Of a DNA stretch of 47,830 bases, positions 29,628 through 37,497 are shown piece after piece. The notes below the pieces were generated by a model. The model was not told the origin of the DNA. It did no database searches and saw only the letters and a program-made list of their open reading frames with translations. Each line of letters opens with the position of its first letter. The first letter of the stretch is position 1. The position numbers and the translations under genes are program-made. The DNA comes from Candidatus Omnitrophota bacterium (GTDB taxonomy: Bacteria > Omnitrophota > Gorgyraeia > Gygaellales > Profunditerraquicolaceae), in contig JAQTQG010000009.1 in NCBI GenBank assembly GCA_028712375.1, positions 1-47,830 on the forward strand. The letters run 5' to 3'.

Positions 29628-29702
29628 ATGCGTAAGTTAACTTGTTTCATTGGCTTAGGGCAAGCCTGCCTATCGGCAGACAGGAAGGCGAATGATGGAT
29701 GA
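29628..29702 (+). CDS. Possible 24-residue peptide overlapping the PilZ gene start
   Basis: An ATG at 29628 sits 7 nt after GGGAG (29616-29620). It opens a 24-codon frame starting MRKLTCFIGLG and ending at a TGA (29700-29702) that overlaps the start of the PilZ gene. This layout fits a leader peptide with translational coupling. It could equally be the remnant of a longer gene broken by the CTGCC palindrome it contains. It shows no recognisable domain. Confidence 0.35.
   Translation: MRKLTCFIGLGQACLSADRKANDG
29666..29679. repeat. Short CTGCC/GGCAG palindrome
   Basis: CTGCC-TATC-GGCAG forms a 5-bp stem with a 4-nt loop, with extra CCTG/CAGG pairing possible around it. CTGCC/GGCAG palindromes of this kind are common dispersed elements in genomes of uncultured bacteria. 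It sits just upstream of the PilZ ribosome-binding site. Confidence 0.5.
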
Positions 29703-30051
29703 GCGCAGGATTAAGCCCAGATGGCAGATTAATCAAGGTGCGCAGTTAGCTTTTGAGAATGGGGTGCGTGCTATTCCTTGTGTTGTAGAGGATATCAGCC
29801 ATGGAGGCATGCGGATCTCTTTAAAAAGAAATTTATTTGATGATGTTTTTTCTAATTTTAAATTAACCCTTGCGGAAGATTTTCAGTTAAACCTTGGAGC
29901 GCAGGTAGTTTGGCGCCAGGAAGTATTTGAAAGAAATGTTTACGGCCTTTCATTTAGCCAAATCGATGAATCGGCCAAAAACGAATTAGATCAGTATATA
30001 AATAATAATTTTCACGGTTTGGTAGTTAAACATTGGTGGGAAGGGTCTTAA
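29695..30051 (+). CDS. PilZ-domain protein
   Basis: The protein has about 118 residues and is essentially one PilZ domain. PilZ domains bind cyclic-di-GMP through RxxxR and [DN]xSxxG motifs. Both are present here as RIKPR near the N-terminus and DISHGGM about 30 residues later, so binding is plausible. The start is ATG 29695 (6 nt after AGGAAGG); ATG 29692 is also possible but too close to the ribosome-binding site. The gene is immediately followed by another PilZ reading frame, so they form an operon. With no other domain, the protein probably acts as a small adaptor relaying c-di-GMP levels to a partner. Confidence 0.85.
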   Translation: MDERRIKPRWQINQGAQLAFENGVRAIPCVVEDISHGGMRISLKRNLFDDVFSNFKLTLAEDFQLNLGAQVVWRQEVFERNVYGLSFSQIDESAKNELDQYINNNFHGLVVKHWWEGS

Positions 30052-30056
30052 GAAAG

Positions 30057-30794
30057 ATGCGTGAACGCAGAAAATTGACGAGATGGCAAATAAGTAAGCG
30101 CGTTCCCATTAAATTGGAACAGGCAAACCCGCAGGGGGTTATTCGCTCGCTGCTTACTAAAACTACGAAAGAATTATTCTGCCAGATTAAAGATATTAAT
30201 TGTACCGGGGCACAGATTACTTTAAATACAAAATTACCCCAGGATGTTACTTTCAGGGTTAGTTTGAAGCTTGCTGAAGATTGCACTGTTATGGCGAATG
30301 TTTGGATTGCCTGGCATAAAAAGATTGACGGCAGTAATCATTATGGTTTTTATTTCAGCCAGATATCGGACGCAGACAGGGATAAGATTAATAAATTCAT
30401 TAACAATTTCTATCCTAATGATGATCCAAGAGATATACTTCGGCTGGGGATAGTTGATGCTGAAGGAGGCAGAGGAGGTGAAGAGATGAATGATCACCGG
30501 ATATTCGAAAGATTTAAGAAAGAGTTTTCTGCCCGCTTTATCGGTTTAGACGGAAAAGAAGTGGTGGCGCAGACTTTTGACGTGAGCGCCAAAGGTTTAG
30601 GATTAACCACCGATCAGGAGTTGGAATCGCAGGCTAATTTGGAAATTTGGCTGGATGTTCCCAATAGTACTGACCCGCTGTATACCCGAGGGCAGGTTGT
30701 TTGGAGCAGGTTAGCAGGTAAGGGTAATTTCCACTCAGGTATTGAATTGGAGAGGGCAGACCTGATGGGTATTTCCAGGCTGCTGCGTGCCTGA
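30057..30794 (+). CDS. Tandem PilZ-domain protein, possibly two fused genes
   Basis: The protein has about 245 residues and two PilZ domains. The first has RKLTR but DINCTGA in place of DxSxxG (Ser to Asn), so c-di-GMP binding is doubtful. The second has RIFER and DVSAKGL, both intact. I chose ATG 30057, just before the RxxxR motif, over TTG 30033, which overlaps the preceding gene. Between the domains the frame runs through a strong Shine-Dalgarno sequence (AGGAGGTG, 30473-30480) and an ATG at 30486, so the second domain probably can be made alone. The linker has a coding style suggesting former intergenic DNA. Deleting one G from the GGGG at 30446-30449 would create a TAG at once, which is compatible with two original genes or an indel error. 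Confidence 0.8.
   Translation: MRERRKLTRWQISKRVPIKLEQANPQGVIRSLLTKTTKELFCQIKDINCTGAQITLNTKLPQDVTFRVSLKLAEDCTVMANVWIAWHKKIDGSNHYGFYFSQISDADRDKINKFINNFYPNDDPRDILRLGIVDAEGGRGGEEMNDHRIFERFKKEFSARFIGLDGKEVVAQTFDVSAKGLGLTTDQELESQANLEIWLDVPNSTDPLYTRGQVVWSRLAGKGNFHSGIELERADLMGISRLLRA
30473..30488 (+). promoter_or_regulatory. Internal Shine-Dalgarno and ATG for the second PilZ domain
   Basis: AGGAGGTG (30473-30480) is a near-perfect complement of the 16S rRNA tail. It is spaced 5 nt from ATG 30486, which begins MNDHRIFERF just before the RxxxR motif. An independent 102-residue PilZ product (30486-30794) is likely. Confidence 0.7.
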
Positions 30795-30866
30795 TTTAGC
30801 CTTAAAAATCGCCAGCTCCGTTGTTCTCTTGGCAGGCAATAAAAAACTTGACCTGCCGGCTAAAAT

Positions 30867-30883
30867 ATGTTAAGTTTTAACAT
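30867..30883. promoter_or_regulatory. 17-bp perfect palindrome, candidate operator
   Basis: ATGTTAA-GTT-TTAACAT is an exact 7-bp inverted repeat with a 3-nt centre, 65 nt upstream of the solute-binding-protein start. It lies just after TTGACC (30848) and an inverted GGCAGG/CCTGCC pair (about 30,834-30,857). The 9-mer TGTTAAGTT recurs just upstream of the LacI-family gene (about 43,254). This suits a sugar-responsive repressor site. Which regulator binds it is inference. Confidence 0.5.
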
Positions 30884-30947
30884 TACGTCTTTTTATAGTC
30901 TATTCCCTGTGGATAATATCCCCCACGACAAACGGAAGGAGTATAGG

Positions 30948-32246
30948 ATGTGGTTTAAGAACGTGCTCGTAGGAGTTTTTGTATTATTTTCGGCTTTAGG
31001 TTGTTCCGAAACAAAAGTAGATTCAAAGCCCACCATTAGTATCTGGCATTGGATGACCGACCGCGATCCAGCTTTTCAGGAATTAGCAAAAAAATATGAA
31101 ACTTTGACCGGAGTAAAAATAAATTTTGAACTTTATGCTCCTTCGGATGCCTATTCGCAGAAGATTCGTGCGGCAGCGCAGGGAACAAATCTTCCGGATG
31201 TTTTCGGTATCCTGGGTGAGAAAAGAGACTTTGCTTCTTTTATCCGTGCCGGGCATATTCTGGACCTTACCTCTTATATGGAGGCCAATAACAATAGTTG
31301 GAAAAGCAGCTTCTTTCCTAAAGCGCTGGCCGTAAATGAATTTGCTCCCAAAAATAGCTACGGAATAAATCCCGGTATTTTCGGCGTGCCCATTGATATT
31401 ATGACCATTCAAATGGTTTATAATAAGAAACTTTTTACACAGTTAGGGTTAAATCCTAATCGGCCTCCTAAGACCCTTCAGGAATTTTTAGATATAGGCG
31501 CTAAAATTCAGGCTGCCGGGATGCAGGGGCTGGTTTCCGGATGGGGCGAGGTTTGGATGATTGATTGTATGGCGAATAATTATGCTTTTAACCTGATGGG
31601 TAAAGATAAGGTTCTGGCCACGATTAAAGGCGAAGTGCCTTACACTGATCCGGATTGGATTAAAGTGTTTACGATTTTCAAACAGATGAAAGATTCCGGC
31701 GTGCTGGCGCAAGGCCTGGTGACCATGATTAATAAATCTGCCGAACAGCTTTTTGCTAATGAGAAAGCAGTATTCGCTTTTAATGGTTCATGGTGTGTAA
31801 ATGTATATAAAGGAATGAATCCCGGTTTAGAATACGCGGCAATGCTTCCCCCGGAAGCATCAGATAAATACCCGATGGCGATCTGGGGAGGGGCAGGGTC
31901 TTCTTTTATGGTGAACGCCCGCTCTAAAAATAAAGAAGAAGCAGTGAAATTTTTAACTTGGCTGACTGATCAGGATCAACAGGTATATTTGGCCGCGGCA
32001 ACCAATAATCTGCCGGCCAATAAAAACAGTTTATCGAAGATCCCGGAAATACTTGCCCAGTTTGCCCGCGGCATGGATTATGCTACGCATCCGAATGTCT
32101 GGGGTGTTTCGGAGTTCTCTTTGGTCATTGAAGCTTTTGACCGGGGGATCCAGTCAATTATTATCGGAGAAAAAACTCCCGAGCAGGTAGCTGATGAGGT
32201 GCAAAAGATTAAGGAACGCGAATTAGCTAAGAAAAGAGCACAATGA
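30948..32246 (+). CDS. Sugar ABC transporter substrate-binding lipoprotein (CUT1 family)
   Basis: The protein has about 432 residues. ATG 30948 follows GGAAGGAG at good spacing; the in-frame extension to 30867 has no such site. An N-terminal signal ends in FSALGCSE, a slightly atypical lipobox with Ala-Leu-Gly before Cys. The mature part is a family 1 extracellular solute-binding protein, with TISIWHWMTDRDPAFQELAK, GTNLPDVFG and GIFGVPIDIMTIQMVYNKKLF as characteristic stretches. It would capture a sugar or oligosaccharide outside the membrane and deliver it to the two permeases encoded directly downstream. The stop overlaps the next start by 4 nt (ATGA), showing translational coupling. The substrate is unknown, though the glycosidase genes nearby suggest an oligosaccharide. 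Confidence 0.92.
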   Translation: MWFKNVLVGVFVLFSALGCSETKVDSKPTISIWHWMTDRDPAFQELAKKYETLTGVKINFELYAPSDAYSQKIRAAAQGTNLPDVFGILGEKRDFASFIRAGHILDLTSYMEANNNSWKSSFFPKALAVNEFAPKNSYGINPGIFGVPIDIMTIQMVYNKKLFTQLGLNPNRPPKTLQEFLDIGAKIQAAGMQGLVSGWGEVWMIDCMANNYAFNLMGKDKVLATIKGEVPYTDPDWIKVFTIFKQMKDSGVLAQGLVTMINKSAEQLFANEKAVFAFNGSWCVNVYKGMNPGLEYAAMLPPEASDKYPMAIWGGAGSSFMVNARSKNKEEAVKFLTWLTDQDQQVYLAAATNNLPANKNSLSKIPEILAQFARGMDYATHPNVWGVSEFSLVIEAFDRGIQSIIIGEKTPEQVADEVQKIKERELAKKRAQ

Positions 32247-33121
32247 AATTAAGGAATTCATTAGAAAACTACGTTTTTGTCCTCCCGGCAGTAACCATCT
32301 TTGCTATATTTTATGTCATTCCTTTTATTTGGGTTTTTCAGTTGGGGCTTTTTGAATGGGATGGCATTTCTTTTACCAAAATATTTGTAGGATTAGGTAA
32401 TTTTAAAGAAATATTTTTTCAGGATGTTAACTGGTGGCATGCGATGTGGAATGCCGGTTATATTACCTTGATCGCGCTTACTTTTCAGAACATCTTGGCT
32501 TTTATGCTGGCCTGGGCATGCGACCGTGAAATAAGGATGAAGAATTTTTACCGGGTAATCTTTTTTATCCCTCCGGTTTTGTCGGAAGTCGTCGTAGGGA
32601 TGGCCTGGCGTTTTATTATTAATGATATTGATGGAGCAAATATTATTAACCGTATGTTAATCGGGATGGGGCTGCCGCAATTGGCGCATAATTGGCTGTC
32701 GGATCCGAACACTGCTTTGACTACTGTAGCGATTGTGCACTGTTGGAAAGGGTTCGGCTGGGGGTTTTTGATTTTTCTGGCAGGCTTGCAGACTATCCCG
32801 CGTGAACTTTACGAAGCGGCGCGCGTTGACGGGGCCAGCGCCTGGCAGTCGTTTAAAAAAATAACCCTGCCTTTAATGGTCCCGGTGATGGTTTTAGTGG
32901 CTATTCTTACCGTGTTGGGCACCATGCAGGTATTTGTATTGATTGTCAGTTTGGTGGGCGGAGAATTTGCCGGGCATACGTCGGTGCCGGTTTTAAGAAT
33001 TTTAGCTTCCATGCGCGGTTCGTCGCGTTTTGGTTATGCTTGCGCGCAGGGGATTACCTTTGGGATGGTGCTGATTATTATATCTTTTATCCAGTATCGT
33101 TTTTCCAAGAAAGGCCAGTAA
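32243..33121 (+). CDS. Sugar ABC transporter permease, MalF type
   Basis: The protein has 292 residues with six hydrophobic helices, starting with VFVLPAVTIFAIFYVIPFIWVF. The cytoplasmic EAA loop reads ELYEAARVDGASAWQSFKKI and matches the EAAxxDGA consensus through which such permeases contact the ATPase. It is the first of the two membrane subunits of a CUT1 importer. Its start overlaps the stop of the solute-binding-protein gene. Confidence 0.93.
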   Translation: MKLRNSLENYVFVLPAVTIFAIFYVIPFIWVFQLGLFEWDGISFTKIFVGLGNFKEIFFQDVNWWHAMWNAGYITLIALTFQNILAFMLAWACDREIRMKNFYRVIFFIPPVLSEVVVGMAWRFIINDIDGANIINRMLIGMGLPQLAHNWLSDPNTALTTVAIVHCWKGFGWGFLIFLAGLQTIPRELYEAARVDGASAWQSFKKITLPLMVPVMVLVAILTVLGTMQVFVLIVSLVGGEFAGHTSVPVLRILASMRGSSRFGYACAQGITFGMVLIIISFIQYRFSKKGQ

Positions 33122-33125
33122 TTTT

Positions 33126-33974
33126 ATGAAACATGCTATTTATTATAAGAGTAAAGAAGTTGTTGCGAATACACTGATCCATATTTTCCTGATTAGCGTG
33201 GCAATTACCTGTTTGTATCCGCTGCTTTGGATGATCTCTTCCAGTTTAAAAACCCAGGAGATGATCTTTAAAGATATTTCTTTAATTCCGCATCAGTTCC
33301 GCCTGGAGAATTATGTTTTAGCCTGGAGAGAGGGAGGGTTTGGCCGTAACTTTTTTAACAGCATTATTTATACTGTCTCGGTAGTTTTCGGTATCGTGAT
33401 TATTTCTTCGATGGCTGCGTATGCTTTCAGCCGCCTGCGTTTTGCAGGAAGCAAATTTTTATTTATTATATTTATGGCGGCGATGATGATTCCTATCCCG
33501 GGAAGTTTTGTCGCTCTCTATGTTCTATTGAATAAACTGCATTTAAGGAATACGCCTATTGGCTATATCCTGTGTATGATTAATGTCGGGTTATCTACCA
33601 GTATATTTCTGCTGAAGACATTTTTTGATAAGATGCCCAAAGAATTGGAGGATGCTGCGCGCATTGACGGTTGTTCCAAGATTGGTATTTGGTGGCATGT
33701 TGCTTTGCCCCTGGCTAAGCCGGTATTGGCAGTGGTAATTGTTTTTAATGCCTTGGCGGTGTGGAATGAATATATCCTGGCCTTGATTATTTTTGATAAC
33801 CGTTCGTATATGCCGCTGCAGGTGGCTTTGCAGTCTTTTCAGGGCGAGTTTGTTACCAATTATCCGTTGTTAATGGCCGGTTTGACGATTACGGCTTTAC
33901 CGATTATTTTAGTGTATTTACTGATGCAGAAATATATTATTAAGGGTGTTACGCAGGGAGCGGTAGTAGGTTAA
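33126..33974 (+). CDS. Sugar ABC transporter permease, MalG type
   Basis: The protein has 282 residues with about six membrane helices and the EAA loop ELEDAARIDGCSKIGIWWHV. The typical MalG opening is present (LYPLLWMISSSLKTQEMIF), as is a closing QKYIIKGVTQGAV. It partners the MalF-type permease 4 nt upstream. No ATPase gene follows; CUT1 systems often share one MsmX/UgpC-type ATPase encoded elsewhere, which I infer here. Confidence 0.93.
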   Translation: MKHAIYYKSKEVVANTLIHIFLISVAITCLYPLLWMISSSLKTQEMIFKDISLIPHQFRLENYVLAWREGGFGRNFFNSIIYTVSVVFGIVIISSMAAYAFSRLRFAGSKFLFIIFMAAMMIPIPGSFVALYVLLNKLHLRNTPIGYILCMINVGLSTSIFLLKTFFDKMPKELEDAARIDGCSKIGIWWHVALPLAKPVLAVVIVFNALAVWNEYILALIIFDNRSYMPLQVALQSFQGEFVTNYPLLMAGLTITALPIILVYLLMQKYIIKGVTQGAVVG

Positions 33975-33975
33975 G

Positions 33976-36276
33976 ATGAAACTTAAATTTGTAAAATTAT
34001 TTTTTATGTTGGCAGTGATTTTCCAGTGCAGCAGCCTTCCGGCTGAGGAGCCGGCCGCGGTTGCCGTCAAGCCTTCTAGCGGTGACCTGACGACCAAATC
34101 CTGGATTGCCCACGGGAAGAAAGATATCGAAGCAACCAATAAATATACCCAGGAATGCATTGATCTATATAAGGAACAGGCAGCAAAGGAGCAGGCCAGC
34201 CTGGCCGCTTTACCTAAAAACAGAAAAGAAATTGAAGCCGTGCAGGCTTTAAATGATGTGGCAACCTGTTATTTTATTCAGGCGGAAAGCTTGATGCGCC
34301 AGCAGAAAAATGATGAGGCTAAAAAGGTTTTTAAAGTAATCATCGATAAATATTCTTTCGGCCAGGCCTGGGATCCGCGCGGGTGGTTCTGGTCGTTAAA
34401 GCTGGCTGCCGAACAAAGCATTAAAAAGATTGAAACCGGTTCCATTGAAGTTGAAACTAAGAAGAAAGTCAGCCAGTTGCCGACCAAGCTGGTTTTGTTT
34501 GACCCGGGCAAAGAAGAATTTGTGGATTATGGAAAATACGGCAAATTTGAAAATATCGGAACCAAAGATTATAAATATGTGATTACTGACCAGGAAGGCC
34601 TGATGGCGGCGGTCGGAGAAGGGGTTTATCCTAATAACGGCTCTGTCCGCAAAGACCCGATTTTTAAACAGGTGATTAAAGACAAGCGCCTGGAAGGTGA
34701 TGCCTGGGATTTTCTTTATTCTCCGGATCTGGAGGCAGCGTTTGTGAAATGGACAACTTCTAGTGAACCGCAAGGGGTAAAATTATTCTGCACCGGTTTG
34801 ATTCTGGAGAGAGCCGGTTTAATTCCCCAGGCGATTAAATGTTATTATTCTATCCTAGTGCATTTCCCGGGCAGCTACGGCTGGACTTATTGGCATACGC
34901 CCTGGTATGTCGGGCAGGCTGCGATCGCTAAAATAAATTTTCTGCTTCGGCGCAATCCACAGTTAGGTTATAAACTTGAGGGGGCGAAAGTAGATATTAT
35001 TAATGGTTTTGATAATGAGATTGTTAATGATACCGCGGTGGTTAATCCCGGTAAATTTGTAAAAGTTGACCTTAATCAGGAAGCAGCTAAAATTAAACCT
35101 TCCGCTGAATCTTTGGGCGTTAAAAAAGAAGTCGGCCGGGGCAAGGTGCGTTTAGTGCAGTATGCAAACGATGATTGGCAGATGCTGGTCGATGGTAATC
35201 CGTATATTATTAAAGGAATAACTTATGCTCCGACTAAAATCGGCCAATCGCCGGATGACGGAACCCAGGGCAATTGGATGGAAGAAGATTTCAATAAAAA
35301 CGGTAAAATTGACGGCCCGTATGATGCTTTTGTAGATAAGAATAAAAATAATCTTCAGGATGCGGATGAGCTGGCTATCGGTGATTTTAAATTGCTGCAG
35401 GATATGGGGGTCAATACCATCCGCCTGTATCACCATCCTTTAAAGGTAAACAAAGAATTAATGCGCGATATGTATAATACTTATGGCATACGCGTAATTA
35501 TGGGTGATTTTTTGGGTAAATATGCGATTGGTTCGGGGGCTGCCTGGAATCCCGGCACGGATTATAATAATGAGGAACATAAAAAGAACATGATTGCTTC
35601 GGTGACCAAAATGGTCAATGAGTTTAAGGATGAGCCGTATATTTTATTCTGGCTTTTGGGCAATGAAAATGTTTACGGATATGCCTGTAATGCTAATGAA
35701 CAGCCGGAAGCTTATTTTAAATTTGCCAATGAAGTAGCTAAGATTATCAAATCTATCGATCCGCAGCATCCGGTAGCGATTTGCAGCGGAGATATTTTGT
35801 TCCTAGATAAGTTCGGCAAAAATGCCCCGGATATTGATATCTTCGGCACGAATGCTTATCGCGGCGACTATGGGTTTGGCGCTTTCTGGAGGCAGGTTAA
35901 AGATCAATCAGGCAAGCCGGCTTTTATTACTGAATTTGGCTGCCCCTCTTATGCCGAAGGCAAAAGCGCTGATGAATCTGAAGAGTTGCAGGCGCAATAT
36001 CATTTAGGTTCTTGGGAGGATATGGAGAATAATATGGCTTTTAACGGTGCCGCCGGTAATTGCTTGGGGGGAGTGGTTTTTGAATGGCTTGATGAATGGT
36101 GGAAGGCTTATGAGCCGGCAATCCATGATACTAAAGGATTATGGAGCGGGCCGTTCCCTGATGGATATATGCATGAAGAATGGCTGGGGGTTGCCGGCCA
36201 AGGGGATGGCAAAGAAAGCCCGTTCCTGCGTCAGCTACGTAAAGCTTATTATATGTATCAAAAAAAGTGGCAATGA
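33976..36276 (+). CDS. Secreted TPR + glycoside hydrolase (clan A-like TIM barrel)
   Basis: The protein has 766 residues. An N-terminal hydrophobic signal (about 1-23) is followed by an alpha-helical TPR-like part (about 60-340). From about residue 390 a catalytic barrel resembles the C-terminal domain of family 2 and related clan A hydrolases, with YIIKGITYAP, DMGVNTIRLYHHP, FWLLGNEN (candidate acid/base Glu 564) and FITEFGCPSY (candidate nucleophile Glu 653). A closing GGVVFEWLDEWWK is also typical. Between the first two barrel strands lie two EF-hand-like loops, DFNKNGKIDG and DKNKNNLQDADE, that are missing from the paralogue at 37,490. The gene starts 1 nt after the permease stop. It probably trims an extracellular or periplasmic glycan for the importer; the linkage is unknown. 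Confidence 0.82.
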   Translation: MKLKFVKLFFMLAVIFQCSSLPAEEPAAVAVKPSSGDLTTKSWIAHGKKDIEATNKYTQECIDLYKEQAAKEQASLAALPKNRKEIEAVQALNDVATCYFIQAESLMRQQKNDEAKKVFKVIIDKYSFGQAWDPRGWFWSLKLAAEQSIKKIETGSIEVETKKKVSQLPTKLVLFDPGKEEFVDYGKYGKFENIGTKDYKYVITDQEGLMAAVGEGVYPNNGSVRKDPIFKQVIKDKRLEGDAWDFLYSPDLEAAFVKWTTSSEPQGVKLFCTGLILERAGLIPQAIKCYYSILVHFPGSYGWTYWHTPWYVGQAAIAKINFLLRRNPQLGYKLEGAKVDIINGFDNEIVNDTAVVNPGKFVKVDLNQEAAKIKPSAESLGVKKEVGRGKVRLVQYANDDWQMLVDGNPYIIKGITYAPTKIGQSPDDGTQGNWMEEDFNKNGKIDGPYDAFVDKNKNNLQDADELAIGDFKLLQDMGVNTIRLYHHPLKVNKELMRDMYNTYGIRVIMGDFLGKYAIGSGAAWNPGTDYNNEEHKKNMIASVTKMVNEFKDEPYILFWLLGNENVYGYACNANEQPEAYFKFANEVAKIIKSIDPQHPVAICSGDILFLDKFGKNAPDIDIFGTNAYRGDYGFGAFWRQVKDQSGKPAFITEFGCPSYAEGKSADESEELQAQYHLGSWEDMENNMAFNGAAGNCLGGVVFEWLDEWWKAYEPAIHDTKGLWSGPFPDGYMHEEWLGVAGQGDGKESPFLRQLRKAYYMYQKKWQ

Positions 36277-36278
36277 AA

Positions 36279-36295
36279 TTAAGCTTATCGCTTAA
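36279..36295. other. Small intercistronic hairpin
   Basis: TTAAGC-TTATC-GCTTAA lies 3 nt after the hydrolase stop. The 6-bp stem has no T-run, so it may mark an RNA-processing or stabilising site ahead of the next gene rather than a terminator. Confidence 0.35.
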
Positions 36296-36348
36296 ATTCG
36301 TTCAGGGTTTAATCTAGTAAGCAACAGAAATAAAAAGGGGAGGTGGGT

Positions 36349-37497
36349 ATGAAAAAGTTATTAGTGGTGTTGTTGGCCTTAACTCTTATGGCTCCGGTTG
36401 TGGCCGTGGCTGAAGATAAGGCTGCGGGCCCTAAGGAATTTGTGGTTTACTTGGATAAAAATGCCAAAGATAATCATTACATTCCTTCCGGCTGGATGGG
36501 TGATTATGGTGATATTAAAATGAACGATCAATCTGCGGACAGCCCGCATACTGGCACAACCAGTATTCAGTTCATTTACAGCGGCAAGCAATCACAAACT
36601 CAAGGTTGGGCAGGTGTTTACTGGCAGAATCCGGCAAACAACTGGGGAAATAAAAAGGGCGGGTTTGATTTAACAGGGATGACCAAACTTACCTTTTGGG
36701 CACGTGGTGCTAAAGGTGGAGAGGTGATTCAAAAAGTCATGGTTGGCGGTATCAAAGGTACTTATCCCGATTCCTTGATGGTTGAGATGGGGCCGATTGA
36801 GTTAACCGATACCTGGAAGCAGTATACAGTTAATTTAGTGGGCAAGGATCTAACTTATGTAAATGGTGCATTTGGCTGGACGGCAACCGCGGACCTGAAT
36901 CCTAATGGCGCGACATTTTATATTGATGATATCAAGTTTGAATCTGATGCATCATTAAAACCGGAAGGTAAAAAACAACAGGCGATGCCGTTTTATATTT
37001 ATGCGGATCGTTCTTCCGTAGTCAACCACTTCATTCCTTCCGGATGGATGGGTGATTATGGCGACATCAAGTTTGATGGATCTTCCAAGGAAGACGCGTA
37101 TTTAGGGGATACCTGCGTTAAGGTAGTATACAGCGGAAAAGCCACGCAAGGCGCCCGCTGGGCAGGAATCTTTTGGCAGAATCCGGCGAATAACTGGGGC
37201 AGCGTAGATTCCGGATTTGATCTTTCTTTAGCTTCTAAGCTTACTTTTTGGGCGCGCGGCGCAGTAGGCGGTGAGCGCATCGAAGAGTTTAAAGTAGGCG
37301 GCATTATGGGAGAGTTCTCGGATTCAGATAGCGCAACTATCGGCCCTGTGCTCTTGACTAAAGAGTGGACTCAGTATACTATTGATTTAAAAGGCAAAGA
37401 TATGTCATATATTATCGGTGGTTTTGCCTGGAGCGCGAATGTGGATAATAACCCGGAAGGCGCAACATTCTATCTGGATGAGATTAAGTTTGAGTGA
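36349..37497 (+). CDS. Secreted protein with two copies of a putative carbohydrate-binding domain
   Basis: The protein has about 382 residues. ATG 36349 follows a strong AAGGGGAGG. The signal peptide MKKLLVVLLALTLMAPVVAVA ends before EDKAAG. The rest is two similar beta-rich domains of about 184 residues. Each contains IPSGWMGDYGDIK, a WAG(V/I)(Y/F)WQNPANNWG stretch, LTFWARGA and an ending GATFY(I/L)D(E/D)IKFE. Conserved Trp and Tyr residues and a galactose-binding-like beta-sandwich pattern point to glycan binding. I do not recognise a named CBM family. It lies between two glycoside hydrolase genes, which supports a role in holding the same polysaccharide. No catalytic motif is visible. Confidence 0.75.
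   Translation: MKKLLVVLLALTLMAPVVAVAEDKAAGPKEFVVYLDKNAKDNHYIPSGWMGDYGDIKMNDQSADSPHTGTTSIQFIYSGKQSQTQGWAGVYWQNPANNWGNKKGGFDLTGMTKLTFWARGAKGGEVIQKVMVGGIKGTYPDSLMVEMGPIELTDTWKQYTVNLVGKDLTYVNGAFGWTATADLNPNGATFYIDDIKFESDASLKPEGKKQQAMPFYIYADRSSVVNHFIPSGWMGDYGDIKFDGSSKEDAYLGDTCVKVVYSGKATQGARWAGIFWQNPANNWGSVDSGFDLSLASKLTFWARGAVGGERIEEFKVGGIMGEFSDSDSATIGPVLLTKEWTQYTIDLKGKDMSYIIGGFAWSANVDNNPEGATFYLDEIKFE

Noticed and set aside
29254-29690. Possible c-di-GMP riboswitch ahead of the PilZ genes
   Set aside because: I looked for the GEMM core elements and found no convincing match; the region is too AT-rich and lacks the conserved loops.
30848-30876. Promoter with TTGACC before the solute-binding-protein gene
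   Set aside because: No acceptable -10 box lies at 16-18 nt spacing, so only the palindrome is reported.
37418-37489. Longer start for the lipoprotein hydrolase inside the binding-domain gene
   Set aside because: The extension would place a non-signal sequence before the lipoprotein signal and overlap coding sequence without a ribosome-binding site.
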